In this document: positions 50,459 through 60,745 of the stretch, piece by piece | How the letters are laid out: every line of letters begins with the position of its first letter | Numbering within the stretch: position 1 is the stretch's first letter | Assembly: GCA_004764695.1 (NCBI GenBank) | Contig: SMSO01000014.1 | Span: forward strand, 199,148 to 263,147 | Direction of reading: 5' to 3' | DNA from: Schizochytrium sp. TIO01 | Lineage: Eukaryota; Sar; Bigyra; Thraustochytrida; Thraustochytriidae | Length of the DNA stretch: 64,000 nucleotides | Notes under the pieces: model-generated | Told to the model about the DNA's origin: nothing | The model's database searches: none | Seen by the model: the letters and a program-made list of their open reading frames with translations, nothing else | Position numbers and translations under genes: made by a program

Positions 50459-53400
50459 TTACTTACTTGAAAGGCATTTGGTCATCACGGCAACTTTCTC
50501 ATTCTCATAACCCACGAAGGCGAAGGGTGGCAGACTGAGCACTCGTCCACCCTTTGAACAAGCAAGCAAGAAGCTCGCGAGTTTTGGAAATGACAATCTC
50601 GATGGATAGATTTTCGGATTTCACGAAGTTCGAAGAAAGATCACAGCTCACTCACTCCTCCCTCTCATATATATACACGTAGAGAGATAGAGATATAAAT
50701 ACAGAGAGAGAGAGGCAATAAGGAGATAGATAGATATCAAGAGACCCTGGCCACAAGAAGAAGACTTCAACGCACGCCTTCCAACTTGCTTACGACCCCT
50801 CATGAGGGAACGAAATGAGGTGCCAAAAGCAAGCGAAAGCCCCACCGAGCGGCCCAGAAACAAAGTTTGCAGGACGAACCAAATCCACTCCACCTGCGAT
50901 TCGATCGACTCGCTGGCTAGCTCTTCGTAAGCCATCCATCCGTTCGCTGGAAACGAAGAAACGAAGAAACAAAGAAAGAATGCTCTTGCGTCCAATTCAT
51001 TTCTTTGATCGTCCATCACCCTTTGTATCCTATAGTCTACCAAGCACAAAAGCAAATCGAAACTTTTTTCTTTTCTTTCTTTCTTTTCTTTTCTTTCTTT
51101 TTAATGTTTTTTTAAGAAATACAGAACAGCCCACTGCGATAGCATAACTTTGTCTAAAAGAATTTGTCTTTATTTTATGTAAAGCTCTTTTCTAATTTAG
51201 GGCCTGTAACAGAAATGGACGTGGGAAAGGTCATCACAGTAGTACCAGTGATTAAACTCAAGTTCACTTGAACACTCACGTGGACACTAGGGAACCTGCT
51301 AGCCGCGGCAGTAGCTTACCACTGGCGCTCACCCTAGATTCTCTCGCCTCTAGAGCATCCGTGCTTCCCCTTGCCCTTCAGTGGCAGAGTGTCTCGCGAT
51401 CTCTCGATCTCTCTATTATGTTCTCTGGATCTTTTAAAGAGACTCGGAAAGGCACCAGTAGCAGTCCCCTACGGCGGCCTACTCCTGGGACTTTCTCAAG
51501 TTGAAAATTTAGTTTACGGCCGAACAGCATAGTTATAATGACTGCCGTTTTTGTTTGTTCTTAGCTGGCATAGCTAGTTACAGCTAGGCATTTAGTATTC
51601 AACTTGTTGACACAAAATAAAAGATTCTCGTTCTTTTAGCCTCGAAATGCTCCCGCCGTCGCGATGATTCTAAACGACCTGAGGTGCCTCTTACGCAGTT
51701 CTCACTGCACACGCCCAAACTGCCCAAACTGCTGCTAACCTTTCAAGTCGGGCGGCCAAGTTGCCTTGGATACCTACCTACTTTTCAGTCTGGCACAAAG
51801 GATTTGATAAATCAATTCAATTCATTGGCAACTTACTATTATGATAAACAGTAGGCAGGTAATGCGGCTTCTGCACGGAGCAAGAGAACCGCAATAGGTT
51901 GAACTTTGAACTTGAAGGACGGGAAGAACTCCAAGTGCAGCGAGAGACCAATGCAGGAACCTGAAGATGACATGACCACAACTGATACCTTCAACGAGCG
52001 TCAATTTGGAAAGTACAGCACTCGATCTCCCCCTGCGCTGGTGAGTGACTGATAATGTAATTAATTGTTGGTGCTTCTGCGAGCTGGGTCTCCAGCCCTC
52101 CGCAAATCGAGCGGAACCGCCGCTTAGTAGCTAGATGCTGACTTTGATGGGTGGCTGCGGCGCTCTGCAGCCTTCCTTTAGCAGAGCTCATTCCTCGAAT
52201 ACCTTCCCACATCGTTCCTGAGCGAGCAGCTTGCAACTTCAAGATCCACTGTCGCAAAGAAGATCGGCGGCATGGAGACGTAAACCTGAGGATCGAGCAA
52301 TCAATCAGTCAATCGATCGCAAGCAAGCAAGCAACGGACGACAAGAGGAAGGCACTTTCCCAGCCAGGTTCGCATTTTTCATGGCCCCCTGTCAGCCTTG
52401 TGGCAAATAGACACGATGCAAGTCAAACGCGAGGAGTGCTCAGACGATGGCTTTCACGATCTTTCCCAGGGTTACGCATTCCACCAGCAGGCGGAAATTC
52501 CATGGACAAGCTACTATTATCATTCGTCCTCCACAATCTCGTTTTTCTATCGATCTGCTGTGTGAACACACGATCACAACCCTCCTAGGTAAGACCACTC
52601 CTGTAAAGACTTAGATTGACTTGACACGAAATCATCGCATCATATCATATCATGCATGATACACAGGAGCTGTGAGCTTATTTACGCCGCTGGTACCTAC
52701 AGAATTCCACCTCTGAGAGCAAAAGCGTACTTACGAAGGAAGTCGACACAAAGTATTCGCTTTGCAACGTGACATCTCTTCTTGAGCACGATTATATTAC
52801 CTCCCTAACCTACCCACTGTAATATTGTCAGAAGAACCGCAGAGCTTCATTGAGCAAATCCCTCCCTCACTGTTCGTTCAGAGTCTTCACTCTTTGCTGT
52901 TCGCTCTTGACTAACGGACTGCCTGTCAGGTAAAGTTTCTTACTACTTTACCATCGCTCGCGGCGAGATTGATGAGATGGCCGAAGCTCTCCAGACATGA
53001 TGCCTCAACTTGGTCTTATGAGGCGCTCTTGCATGATGAAAATCATCAACATGCTCGGTAGGTACGACGCTCTGCGATCGAGCAAGCTTTAAATTGCGCA
53101 CGCACGTTTCTTCTTCACCCTTGCATTATGAAAACTGCGTGTTTCAAAATAGACTGATTGGAAAGTAGGTACGCTTGGGTCGATAAGTTTTTATAAAGCA
53201 ACACTGCTCAATTGATTGCCTAACAATAACTTTTTTATAAGAAACAATGATCTCTAAAGGTGCAGTGTGATCCTACGAAACTAGGACATGAGTAGACGTT
53301 CTCGGGGACGGAATTCCTATTATCTGCGCCTCTCTTTAAAATGTCCAAGTGGATACGAGAAGAATCTGAGAAACCGAAAATTTACATAGGGCCAAGTCCC

Positions 53401-53635
53401 ACATTCAGCTAGTTGATTGTCCTACCACTCCGTTCCTTTAAAAGGAAGCAGTTTTTCGAGGTTGCCCAAAGACGATCTTAAGATGGCTCTTTGAAATATT
53501 ATTCCCTGCTTCGACAATGAACTAGTGCGCATTGTTGCTACCTGTTCACGAGATGACTTTGCGAGTTTAATCTGATTTTAAAAGAAAACGTGCTAAAATG
53601 GTTGGTGTCATATGTGAAAGTTAATTTTTTAAGTT
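50459..53635. other. Non-coding spacer
   Basis: No gene recognised. GGTAGGTACGAC-like motifs occur near 53058 and 53165. Frames at 50648-51055 and 52151-52588 have no domains. Confidence 0.45.
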
Positions 53636-53639
53636 GAGG

Positions 53640-54275
53640 ATTTTAAAGTTGTTTCTGCTTCTAGTCAGGAAATTTTTTAACACACTCCAAGTTCAACATA
53701 CTCTTGATGAAACTAGCTTTATTACAATTTGCGATAGAATGTCCAAAGTTGATAATTTGACCCCGCAGAAATATTGAGCACGTCTACTGACTTGATAGAG
53801 CACCCCTTTGCATATTGTCGGAAAGATAAGCAAGCCATTCGAAATTATCATTAAATTTCAATAATATTCTTTTCGAGTTACTCTGCGAATGCCTTTCAAA
53901 AGAACCAACGTCGGTATGGGGTTTTATCCATTCCCAACTTTAAATAATATCCGAAAAGTACAGCAACACATATCCTCTGTTGTCGTGATAACCAACTTCT
54001 CAGCGAACAATTTGGTCATTTCAAGAAAGTCGCCAATTACATTTCAGCGTAATCTCTCCTTCGTTGCTGTCTTAACCTCGCTAATATCAAGCAACTGCTT
54101 GACACCATTTTGAGTAAACCTGAAATTTGTTTGAGCAGGCGCCCCATTACGTTCTATAGAGTGGTTAGATAACTGAAGGACCAGGTGACCAAGATGTCGC
54201 TCGATTCCTTGCAAGTCCTGAGAGAGTGGAATGTGGTTTGGGATGCAAATAGAACAATCTAATACTTACCTGAGA
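53640..54275 (-). pseudogene. Decayed protein-coding gene, family unknown
   Basis: Read on the minus strand, 54275 to about 54008 is open, with clear protein-like text: IPLSQDLQGIERHLGHLVLQ, then NFRFTQNGVKQLLDISEVKT and ATKERLR. After a TGA the same frame continues NVIGDFLEMTKLFAEKLVIT. A frame change then leads to VAVLFGYYLKLGMDKTPYRR, and further down NFEWLAYLSDNMQRGALSS and INFGHSIANCNKASF. Together this is about 200 codons with at least three stops and two frame changes. It is best explained as an inactivated gene. I do not recognise the family. It lies next to the repeat family described at 54.6-58.4 kb and on the same strand as three of its copies. Confidence 0.4.
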
Positions 54276-54639
54276 AGAATGGGTGTATACAATATTATAT
54301 ATCACAATCACTTCCTCGTACATGTCCAATGAAAATAAATGAATAGAATAAACTTGAGTTGATGGTTGATTAAACAAAATTATCCCAGCTCTTCAGTTCT
54401 GTATATGATGGGTTGTACCTGCCTTAGTCTATAAATGTAACATCGATGATTGGGATGTAGCCCTTAGTTCGACTGACTGCGGAATTTTAAATGCCTTTCT
54501 AAGCCTTCGGGCTCCTACCTAACTTAACCTTGCCTAGCACAAAGAGAAGTGCCATGGCACATCATGATAAGATCCTGACGAATATTACATATGAGTTGGA
54601 CACCTAATAAGTGCTTCACAAGCCAAGGAACCTTACCCT

Positions 54640-55055
54640 ATTGCTGAAAAATGCTTCTGGTCAGCTTGAGGTTGACTGTTAAGATAAAGGCAAGGGTCTT
54701 GATGAAGGCTTTAAAAAGATTGATTTAAGAGTCAGCGAACCGCTGTCCTGGAGAATACATTCCAGGACAGATGAATTCATATAGTAATTAAGGAGGTTAA
54801 GACACACTTGAAAGGTCTTAGAGATAATCGATGGACTTAGGTTAATTCAACCTCTTTAACCATTAATTCGAGTTGCGCCATACTGGATTCTACAGATTTG
54901 TAGACACACTTTGGTTCTTGGCTTCTCATCCACGAAAGTCTGAGTCTAGTCCTGCTGTATTAAAACCCCTATGTCCATGACGTCTATAAAAAGGGGCGCC
55001 AAGGACTCTAGCAATGTCTTGTCTACTAGTTCCTTCGATTGGAGATCTCAGCACC
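54640..55055 (-). repeat. Repeat family copy R1 (decayed coding unit plus hairpin)
   Basis: Read on the minus strand: RSPIEGTSRQDIARVLG, then an interrupted middle (one TGA and one frame change), then ESSMAQLELMVKEVELT and a TAA at 54837-54839. About 65 bases downstream is a perfect 10-bp hairpin (54743-54770), and about 60 bases further a conserved TTAACAGTCAACCTCAAGCT block (near 54663-54682). It aligns over its whole length with R4, which is inverted 3 kb away. No known family recognised. Confidence 0.6.
54743..54770. other. Perfect hairpin downstream of R1 (10-bp stem, 8-nt loop)
   Basis: CTGTCCTGGA (54743-54752) pairs perfectly with TCCAGGACAG (54761-54770). Related stems sit at the same place after R2 and R4. 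It could be a transcript 3'-end signal, an RNA-stability element or part of a mobile-element end. Confidence 0.7.
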
Positions 55056-55260
55056 TATTCATACTGAATGAAATGCAGAAGAAATCAGAATGGTAAAAGT
55101 ATTCTTTGCAAATACCATTGTGCAGCATACTCTTCCAATTGTATAATAAGACCAATTTTCACAGTATCGATGAGTAGCTTGTGAGGGAGGTGCTTTTCCA
55201 TAGTTTGGATGTTGCTCTTTGCTAGGAGAATAAGTATTATCTTACATGCTTACCATTACT

Positions 55261-55528
55261 CTAGTCACTCGATTCTTCTCCCTGGATCCATCGACTACGC
55301 TCTATGTATTGTTTTCCTGCTTTTATTTTAATGCTTGAAAGATGGACCACATGGATTGGCCGTTTTGATTTCTGGGTGCAGCCTACTGAGAAAATAAAAA
55401 AGAACAGGTTGATAGAAGAGGCATTTGTGTTATCTCTGAGGTTCAAAGAAGACGGAAATTTGGGAGGAATTGCTCCTAGAACAAATTGCTTTGAGCAGTC
55501 TGTTTTAAGATTCAACATCAATTACTAA
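55261..55528. other. Short region open on both strands between R1 and R2
   Basis: Open frames of 74-86 codons exist on both strands (plus frame with ATG at 55304: RWTTWIGRFDFWVQ and KKNRLIEEAFVLSL; minus frame 55521-55261). No domain or copy elsewhere supports either strand. Confidence 0.25.
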
Positions 55529-55559
55529 GAAATGATTCTGGTTAGTTCCTACACAAATG

Positions 55560-55978
55560 AGGGCAAGATGCTTGGTGAAGGCTGAGGAACGCTTGATAAT
55601 ATATCGCATTTAGAGTTAGCAATCGGCTTTCCTTGGAAATAGACTCCAAGGAAGACTGATTCATGTTTTAATTAGGAATGCTTATCTGTGTTAGACATAA
55701 TTGACGAGTTAGGTTAAATCATCTCTTTAACCATCAGAGTTCATCATACTTGATTCTAGCGATTGTGTATCTGTATTTTTATTTCTTGCAATCACAGTGT
55801 TGAATTTACAATCACGCAAATCTAGTTGTAGTTCGATTCCTACGCTAAATTCTGGAAGTCTTACGATCACATTGTCTAAAACTCTGGCATTATATTTTGA
55901 ATTATTTCCTTCGATTAAAACCTCAGCACCAATATTATGAATCACAGAGATTAACTCTCGCTCGTCACATAATAACAT
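55560..55978 (-). repeat. Repeat family copy R2 (83-codon open frame plus hairpin)
   Basis: The minus-strand frame 55978-55727 is uninterrupted (83 codons, no ATG at its upstream end). It contains GAEVLIEGNNSKYNARVLD, corresponding to IEGTSGQDIARVLG of the other copies, and VIARNKNTDTQSLESSM, corresponding to ARAKNQNVTT and ESSM. It lacks the LELM..EVELT ending and stops shortly after ESSMM. A 9-bp hairpin with a different stem sequence lies 74 bases downstream (55629-55653). It is the most diverged copy but the least interrupted. Function unknown. Confidence 0.5.
55629..55653. other. Hairpin downstream of R2 (9-bp stem, 7-nt loop)
   Basis: TTCCTTGGA (55629-55637) pairs perfectly with TCCAAGGAA (55645-55653). 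The stem differs in sequence from that of R1 but the pairing is kept, which suggests the structure is what was conserved. Confidence 0.65.
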
Positions 55979-56104
55979 TTGATTAGTATAGATTCTTTCA
56001 CGCGACCCTCAACTTTCAAATCGTTCATGTATTAACCGCTGTAATTTAGTAAATGTGAACGCTTCTTCATGCTTTCGTATCATATGTTGCCTTTGATTTA
56101 TTGA

Positions 56105-56257
56105 TCAAGTACTCCGTGGTTGCTGAAACCTTCAATCGAAGAAACATGTGGACAAGGCATTGCCAGAGTCCTTGGCAAGGCATTAAAAACTCTCGAAGAA
56201 TTAGGTATTGTATATCATAAAAACTTGACTATCAAATGCAAACGTCTGAAGAGTTGA
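56105..56257 (+). repeat. Repeat family copy R5 (partial)
   Basis: Plus-strand text WLLKPSIEETCGQGIARVLG matches WLLRSPIEGTSGQDIARVLG of R4. It then diverges into KALKTLEELGIVYHKN and stops at a TGA (56255-56257). No hairpin or EVELT ending follows, so this is a 5' piece or a recombined copy. Confidence 0.45.
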
Positions 56258-56585
56258 ATGCGCCTACATGGTCAAGTGATTATGTAAGGACACAACCTTG
56301 AGTAATGGTTAATCAACCCTAAACCCTTGAGTTCTATGTAATACAAATAAAGTCTGTCTGAAGTTCCAAACCAGAAAATGGAATAGTATACCTAGATGTT
56401 TATCTTCGAGGTGAGCAGATCACTAACTTTCTCGCCCAAGTATGCAATACCTTTCTTGAGTTTTACTATACATTCGAAGCTGCTTGCTTTCATCTTTGCA
56501 ATTAACATCTGCATGATCAAAGATTAGCCATTTGCAGTTGGCTTGAACATAAATGTGCGATTATACACCCCAAAAAGATAAAAAA

Positions 56586-56815
56586 TTAAACATACGCATG
56601 CACATGCAAAAGAACTAGTGGAATGACATAAGTTAACCTAATCTCTTCAATTATGTGTACCCTAGACCAATCCTGTTTCAGCCCTTTTGTCATATCGTAG
56701 ATTAAATCACCTCCCAACGATAACACATCGCTAACTCCAACAGCCAAAGTGAAACAAGCCTTCCTCACTAATTTGCCATAATTTCTAAAGTCAATTTCTG
56801 GCTAACAAGTTTCGT
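56586..56815 (-). pseudogene. Coding-like fragment, family unknown
   Basis: A minus-strand frame of about 75 codons from a TAG near 56811 reads IDFRNYGKLVRKACFTLAVG, then SDVLSLGGDLIYDMTKGLKQ and RVHIIEEIRLTYVIPLVLL. The text is protein-like. The EEIRLT piece faintly recalls the EVELT ending of the R family but the upstream text does not match. No ATG at the upstream end. It is probably a relic. Confidence 0.3.
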
Positions 56816-57159
56816 CGCTCAGTAATAGTACCTACTCTTACATTTGCAATTGCATTTTAATTGCCTTGATCCGACACCTGAATATAATCCCAACAATGTA
56901 TTTGCATTCTGAAAAAGAGACTTTCATCATCCACTATCTAAACGCGTTTTCTCAAGTATCAATCAACTCACGTAACAGTCCCCCTCGTGCGCAGGTGCAT
57001 ATAGATGTTTACGCGCATTTCAAAAAAACGTGCATGTGAGGATTTCACTTTAGATATGCTTGTAGGCTGAAAAATGTAGCTCGTGTAAAGCTTAGCAACC
57101 CTAATCCTAAGAGGCCAGAGCGTTGTACATACATGAATGTCAGGGTGCTGGAAAACGAC

Positions 57160-57542
57160 TATGGCCAGCTGGAGGTTGACTGTAAAGATGAAGGATTGAT
57201 TTTAGAGAGTTAGCAAACTGCTGTCCTAGGATTCAGGGCTAACTGATTCATGGAGTATTTAGGAGGCTAAGACATTCTTGAACTGTGTTAAATATATTAG
57301 AATTTTTCAACCTCTTCACCCATCAATTCAAGTTGCACCATACGTAGTGTTCTAGGTAATCTATAGCCACACTTTTGGTTCATGGCTTCAGCTATCACGT
57401 AAGTCTGGTTGTCTAGTTCTGCCCTATTGTTGACCCTGTGTCTATAAGGTCTTTGCAAAGGGTTGCCAAAAGCTCTAGCAATGCCTTGTCCACTAGTTCT
57501 TTCGATTGGATATCGTAGTATAGGGAAAGCTTTTGATTCTTT
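57160..57542 (-). repeat. Repeat family copy R3 (open C-terminal frame)
   Basis: The minus strand is open from a TAG near 57545 to a TAA at 57297-57299 (about 82 codons). It reads PIERTSGQGIARAFGNPLQ, then NNRAELDNQTYVIAEAMNQK, and ends LRMVQLELMGEEVEKF. An alternative frame over the same bases (QSKELVDKALLELLATL) is also open, but the first frame matches R4 along its length and is preferred. The downstream hairpin is broken here, while AGTTAGC and GCTAACT flank the same spot as a different possible stem. The GGTTGACTGT block lies near 57174-57183. Confidence 0.5.
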
Positions 57543-57982
57543 CTATTTAGAGCCACCCATGGAAATGAAAGCATCTGTCTGGCGAGAATTTGCAAACATA
57601 GGGACGCTGGAGTATCTAGAAAGAAGTTATGAACGAATCAGTTACGGTGCGAAAAGAAAAGTGCACCAATTTATCAAGACACTGTGTAAGCATTTGACAT
57701 AATGAGTATGTTCAAAACGGAATTGTGAGAATATTCAAGATACTACATAAGAACCTAACCTTTTTGAATGTGGGTTTACGAGGTCCGTCGGGCCAACATA
57801 GGCGAATTAAACTCTCAATCAAGTTCTACAGTCAGTAGAACCCCAACTCATAACTCAACATCATCATTCTTGTCTTCTAAAAAAACTCCTCGTCCTTGTG
57901 CCAAAAGCAAGTTCTCGCTGCTTACAGCTTGAATAGTCTTGAGCGTACATTGCGGAATCGATACTTCCTATTCTGACAATTA

Positions 57983-58400
57983 CTCAAGAAGCCTGTGAGA
58001 TGGCTGCTGAGATCTCCAATCGAAGGAACTAGTGGACAAGACATTGCTAGAGTTCTCGGCATCTCTATGTGAAACCCTCACATACAATGGGCTTACAATA
58101 GAGCAAGAGAAGGCAGCCAGATTCATGTGGCTGCCAGAGCTAAGAATCAAAATGTGACTACACATTACTTTTATCCAAGTATGGTGAAACTTGAACTGAT
58201 GATTCAAGAGGTTGAATTAACCTAGCCCCATTGATTATCTCTGACACCTTTCAAGAATGTCTCATCCTCCTTAATTACTAATTGAATCCATCTGTCCTGA
58301 AATTCATTCTCCAGGACAGCAGTTCGTTAACTTGTTAAAATTAAGCCTTCGTCTTGACAGTTAACCTCAAGCTGACCCGAATCATCTTTCAGCAAGGGCT
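57983..58400 (+). repeat. Repeat family copy R4 (inverted relative to R1-R3)
   Basis: Plus-strand text VRWLLRSPIEGTSGQDIARV, LGISM, a TGA, then NPHIQWAYNRAREGSQIHVA, ARAKNQNVTTHYF and PSMVKLELMIQEVELT, ending at a TAG (58223-58225). Except for one TGA the frame is continuous. A hairpin lies at 58292-58319 and the GACAGTTAACCTCAAGCTGA block at about 58356-58375. It is the best reference copy of the family. Confidence 0.6.
58292..58319. other. Hairpin downstream of R4 (8-bp stem)
   Basis: CTGTCCTG (58292-58299) pairs with CAGGACAG (58312-58319) around a 12-base loop, about 67 bases after the stop codon of the unit. Confidence 0.65.
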
Positions 58401-59327
58401 CAGGCAAGAAAATTGAGATATCCTTGGTTGGGCTTTCGAGCAAGAACAGGAATCATTTATGCACTACATATATCAGCGTTGATTTGCACGACAACATTCG
58501 GCATCAAGTAATCTATCAAATTGCCGCCATTTTTTAAATGTCTAAAAGCGGTACTTCATGATACGTTCGGAATCAAGTACACAAACTAGCTTCGAATTCC
58601 ACTTTAATTATGTGAGTTTGAAAGCATCCAGCAGTTCAAAATTTCAATGCAGAGCTTGTTTTCTTTTTAAATCGATCGTGTTACACTCATTGCGTGTGCT
58701 AATTGTTAAATTGAGTCTCTCTAAGCTATGATTTACAGGCCGCCCAAAAGTTTCAAACTGGATTTAGCAAGCCCCTCCCCTGTTGATGATAGATTTCCTC
58801 CACGAAGACAAAACCATTACACTTTGCAAGCTAAAGCTCTTGCTATAAATCTCCCACCACCCTCATACTTATTTTCATAATGTACTATCGACGTCTCAAA
58901 ATATTGTGTTTTCACTGTAGAGCCAGAGTATAATAAGATTCGATGAGAGTACCTGGGACACATGCACCATTTTGTGCATATCATGGAGACTTGGAAAAGT
59001 TTTGCGCAACCGGCTAAGCTTGTAATTAATGTTAGAACAACTAAATTCTAAATTCTATCATCGCAAATCCAATTACTATTCGACTCGTAGCAATCAGAAA
59101 TGCACAACTCGAGAAATCTATACTTCAAATCTTTAAGTCCCTAAGCAACCTTCACATGGGAGAAGTACTTTGTTGGCCAAAAGGTTCGCAAAGACTTGAG
59201 CAAGGAGGCGAAATATGAAAATATTTTACGTTTTTGAATCAGAGCTCCCAATTAATTAGGTTAGAGATCTGAGTACTTGTCTAGCTCTTGTGTCGAAATG
59301 GGTTAGTCGTCTATTGGATGCAAAGAA
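58401..59327. other. Spacer with no clear gene
   Basis: A 50-codon frame with an ATG at about 58728 (MIYRPPKSFKLDLASPS) is the only mildly protein-like text; it is too short to support. The rest is AT-rich spacer. Confidence 0.4.
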
Positions 59328-59717
59328 ATGTCGTCACAGCGAGCGGGTAAATCTTGCTTTCAAAGTTTGGTTCTTAATATTCTGAACCTCTCTGTATGGT
59401 CGCAAAGGAGACCATTACGAGACACATCATGGCGAAAGGCTAAAGCTCCTGTTTCCCAATTTTTAATTTTATTTAATCGTGAATTCTCAGAGAAAGGTTC
59501 AAAACTACTAGATACACCGAAATGCCCAACTACGTTAAATGGAATGACCTGTACCTGTAGAGGCCAATATCAAGATGCACGTCGAGCTCTGTATGAGTGC
59601 AAAGCTATCTACAATATCACGGTGGCGGAAAGAAAGGGAAATAGTCTTTGTTTGTCCATGTGGTCAATTAAAACCAATTTTGCTGTTCAATTTGAGCTGG
59701 GTAAGAAGAACAGTTAA
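59328..59717 (+). CDS. Uncertain 129-codon frame upstream of the TPR gene
   Basis: It starts at an ATG (MSSQRAGKSCFQSLVLN) and ends 93 bases before the TPR gene on the same strand. The middle (RGQYQDARRALYECKAIYNI) is faintly reminiscent of a TPR helix pair, but no full motif is present. It could be a small real gene, a relic, or transcribed leader of the next gene. No family recognised. Confidence 0.2.
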   Translation: MSSQRAGKSCFQSLVLNILNLSVWSQRRPLRDTSWRKAKAPVSQFLILFNREFSEKGSKLLDTPKCPTTLNGMTCTCRGQYQDARRALYECKAIYNITVAERKGNSLCLSMWSIKTNFAVQFELGKKNS

Positions 59718-59809
59718 TATTTTCTTTGTTCCCGAAGCCTCTCGAGTAGAACTCTGAAGACAGTATCAAACCCCCAACTCTCCTATACCACGGCAACACA
59801 GTCACCGGC

Positions 59810-60745
59810 ATGGGTGCCGAGAAAGATGAGTTAGCCAGCACTGGAGCTAGTGTCGACGCTTCTGAAGCCTCTTTACCTGCAGCAGAGCTGACGGATGTGG
59901 GGGAAGAAGATGGTGTTAATCTGGGCACCGATGCGGAGTCTTCCTCTGGAGTTGCTCCAAAGCTCGACAAGCTGGCAAAGGATACTCAAAACGAAACTCA
60001 GGACCTGTCTCAACATAAACCCCAAGACGAAACCCAAGACGATGAGAGATCTTCGATATTTGAGGTCCGTCTTCGACGCGCTGCCGAACTAAAAGAGCAA
60101 GGAAATGCTGCTTTCAAGGCGCAAGACTGGCAAAGCGCGTTGTCACTGTACGAGCGGGGACTGTATCATAGTGAGTTTGACGAGATGCAGTACAATTTTG
60201 AGCTTATGGATGAGCATCGAGCCCAAGTTGATGAAGCTCGCAATCCGCTTCAGCTCAATGCTGCGGCTTGTTGCCTTAAGCTCGAGGAACCTCGCCGTGC
60301 GGTGGACTTCTGTTCGGAGGTCCTAAAGGTGAGCCCAGATCATGCAAAGGCACTCTTTCGCCGTGGCCAGGCGCACCAGGCTCTCAAGGATTTTGAGAAA
60401 GCTAAAGCAGACCTAGTAAAGGCGGCAAAGGCTGCACCGCAGGATAAACTTGTTCGGAAAACTCTCAATGAAGTCCTTTCGAACCTCAAGTCCGAAGATG
60501 AGGCCTCGCGCAAGCTCTGGGCCTCCAAGATGCAACAGCAGATGCAGTCCTCCCCAAAACAGAGCGATGAGGACACACATGTTCACGAGAGTGAAAGCAT
60601 AGACGGTTCTGAGGGCAGTTCTTCCCGAAACATCTTTCAGGCAGCCCCATCAGCAGACTCTCGTGGCATGTGTAGACGCTACGTGTACAACTTTCTTGAT
60701 TGGCTTGGCCTCCTACCACACGAAACGCCCCTTAAGAACGACTGA
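59810..60745 (+). CDS. TPR cochaperone-like protein (FKBP/Cyp40-type TPR module, no isomerase domain)
   Basis: A 311-residue protein; the ATG has G at -3 and +4. Residues 1-82 are acidic and disordered. Three TPR units follow at about 88-205: AAELKEQGNAAFKAQDWQSA, then NPLQLNAAACCLKLEEPRRA, then AKALFRRGQAHQALKDFEKA. The five carboxylate-clamp positions that bind the EEVD tail of Hsp90/Hsp70 are present (K95, N99, N150, K180, R184). The long insert between TPR1 and TPR2 is typical of FKBP51/52, Cyp40 and AIP proteins. No FKBP or cyclophilin domain is encoded in this frame. The C-terminus (RRYVYNFLDWLGLL) could be an amphipathic membrane-associating helix. The TPR call is firm; Hsp90 binding is inferred from the clamp. 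Confidence 0.85.
   Translation: MGAEKDELASTGASVDASEASLPAAELTDVGEEDGVNLGTDAESSSGVAPKLDKLAKDTQNETQDLSQHKPQDETQDDERSSIFEVRLRRAAELKEQGNAAFKAQDWQSALSLYERGLYHSEFDEMQYNFELMDEHRAQVDEARNPLQLNAAACCLKLEEPRRAVDFCSEVLKVSPDHAKALFRRGQAHQALKDFEKAKADLVKAAKAAPQDKLVRKTLNEVLSNLKSEDEASRKLWASKMQQQMQSSPKQSDEDTHVHESESIDGSEGSSSRNIFQAAPSADSRGMCRRYVYNFLDWLGLLPHETPLKND

Noticed and set aside
54640-58400. TGA read as an amino acid in the repeat family (R1, R4 and the neighbouring relic all break at TGA)
   Set aside because: At the aligned R1 position the other copy has an Ala codon, other stops and frame changes are present, and the clear genes in the window give no sign of a changed code. Decay is the simpler explanation.
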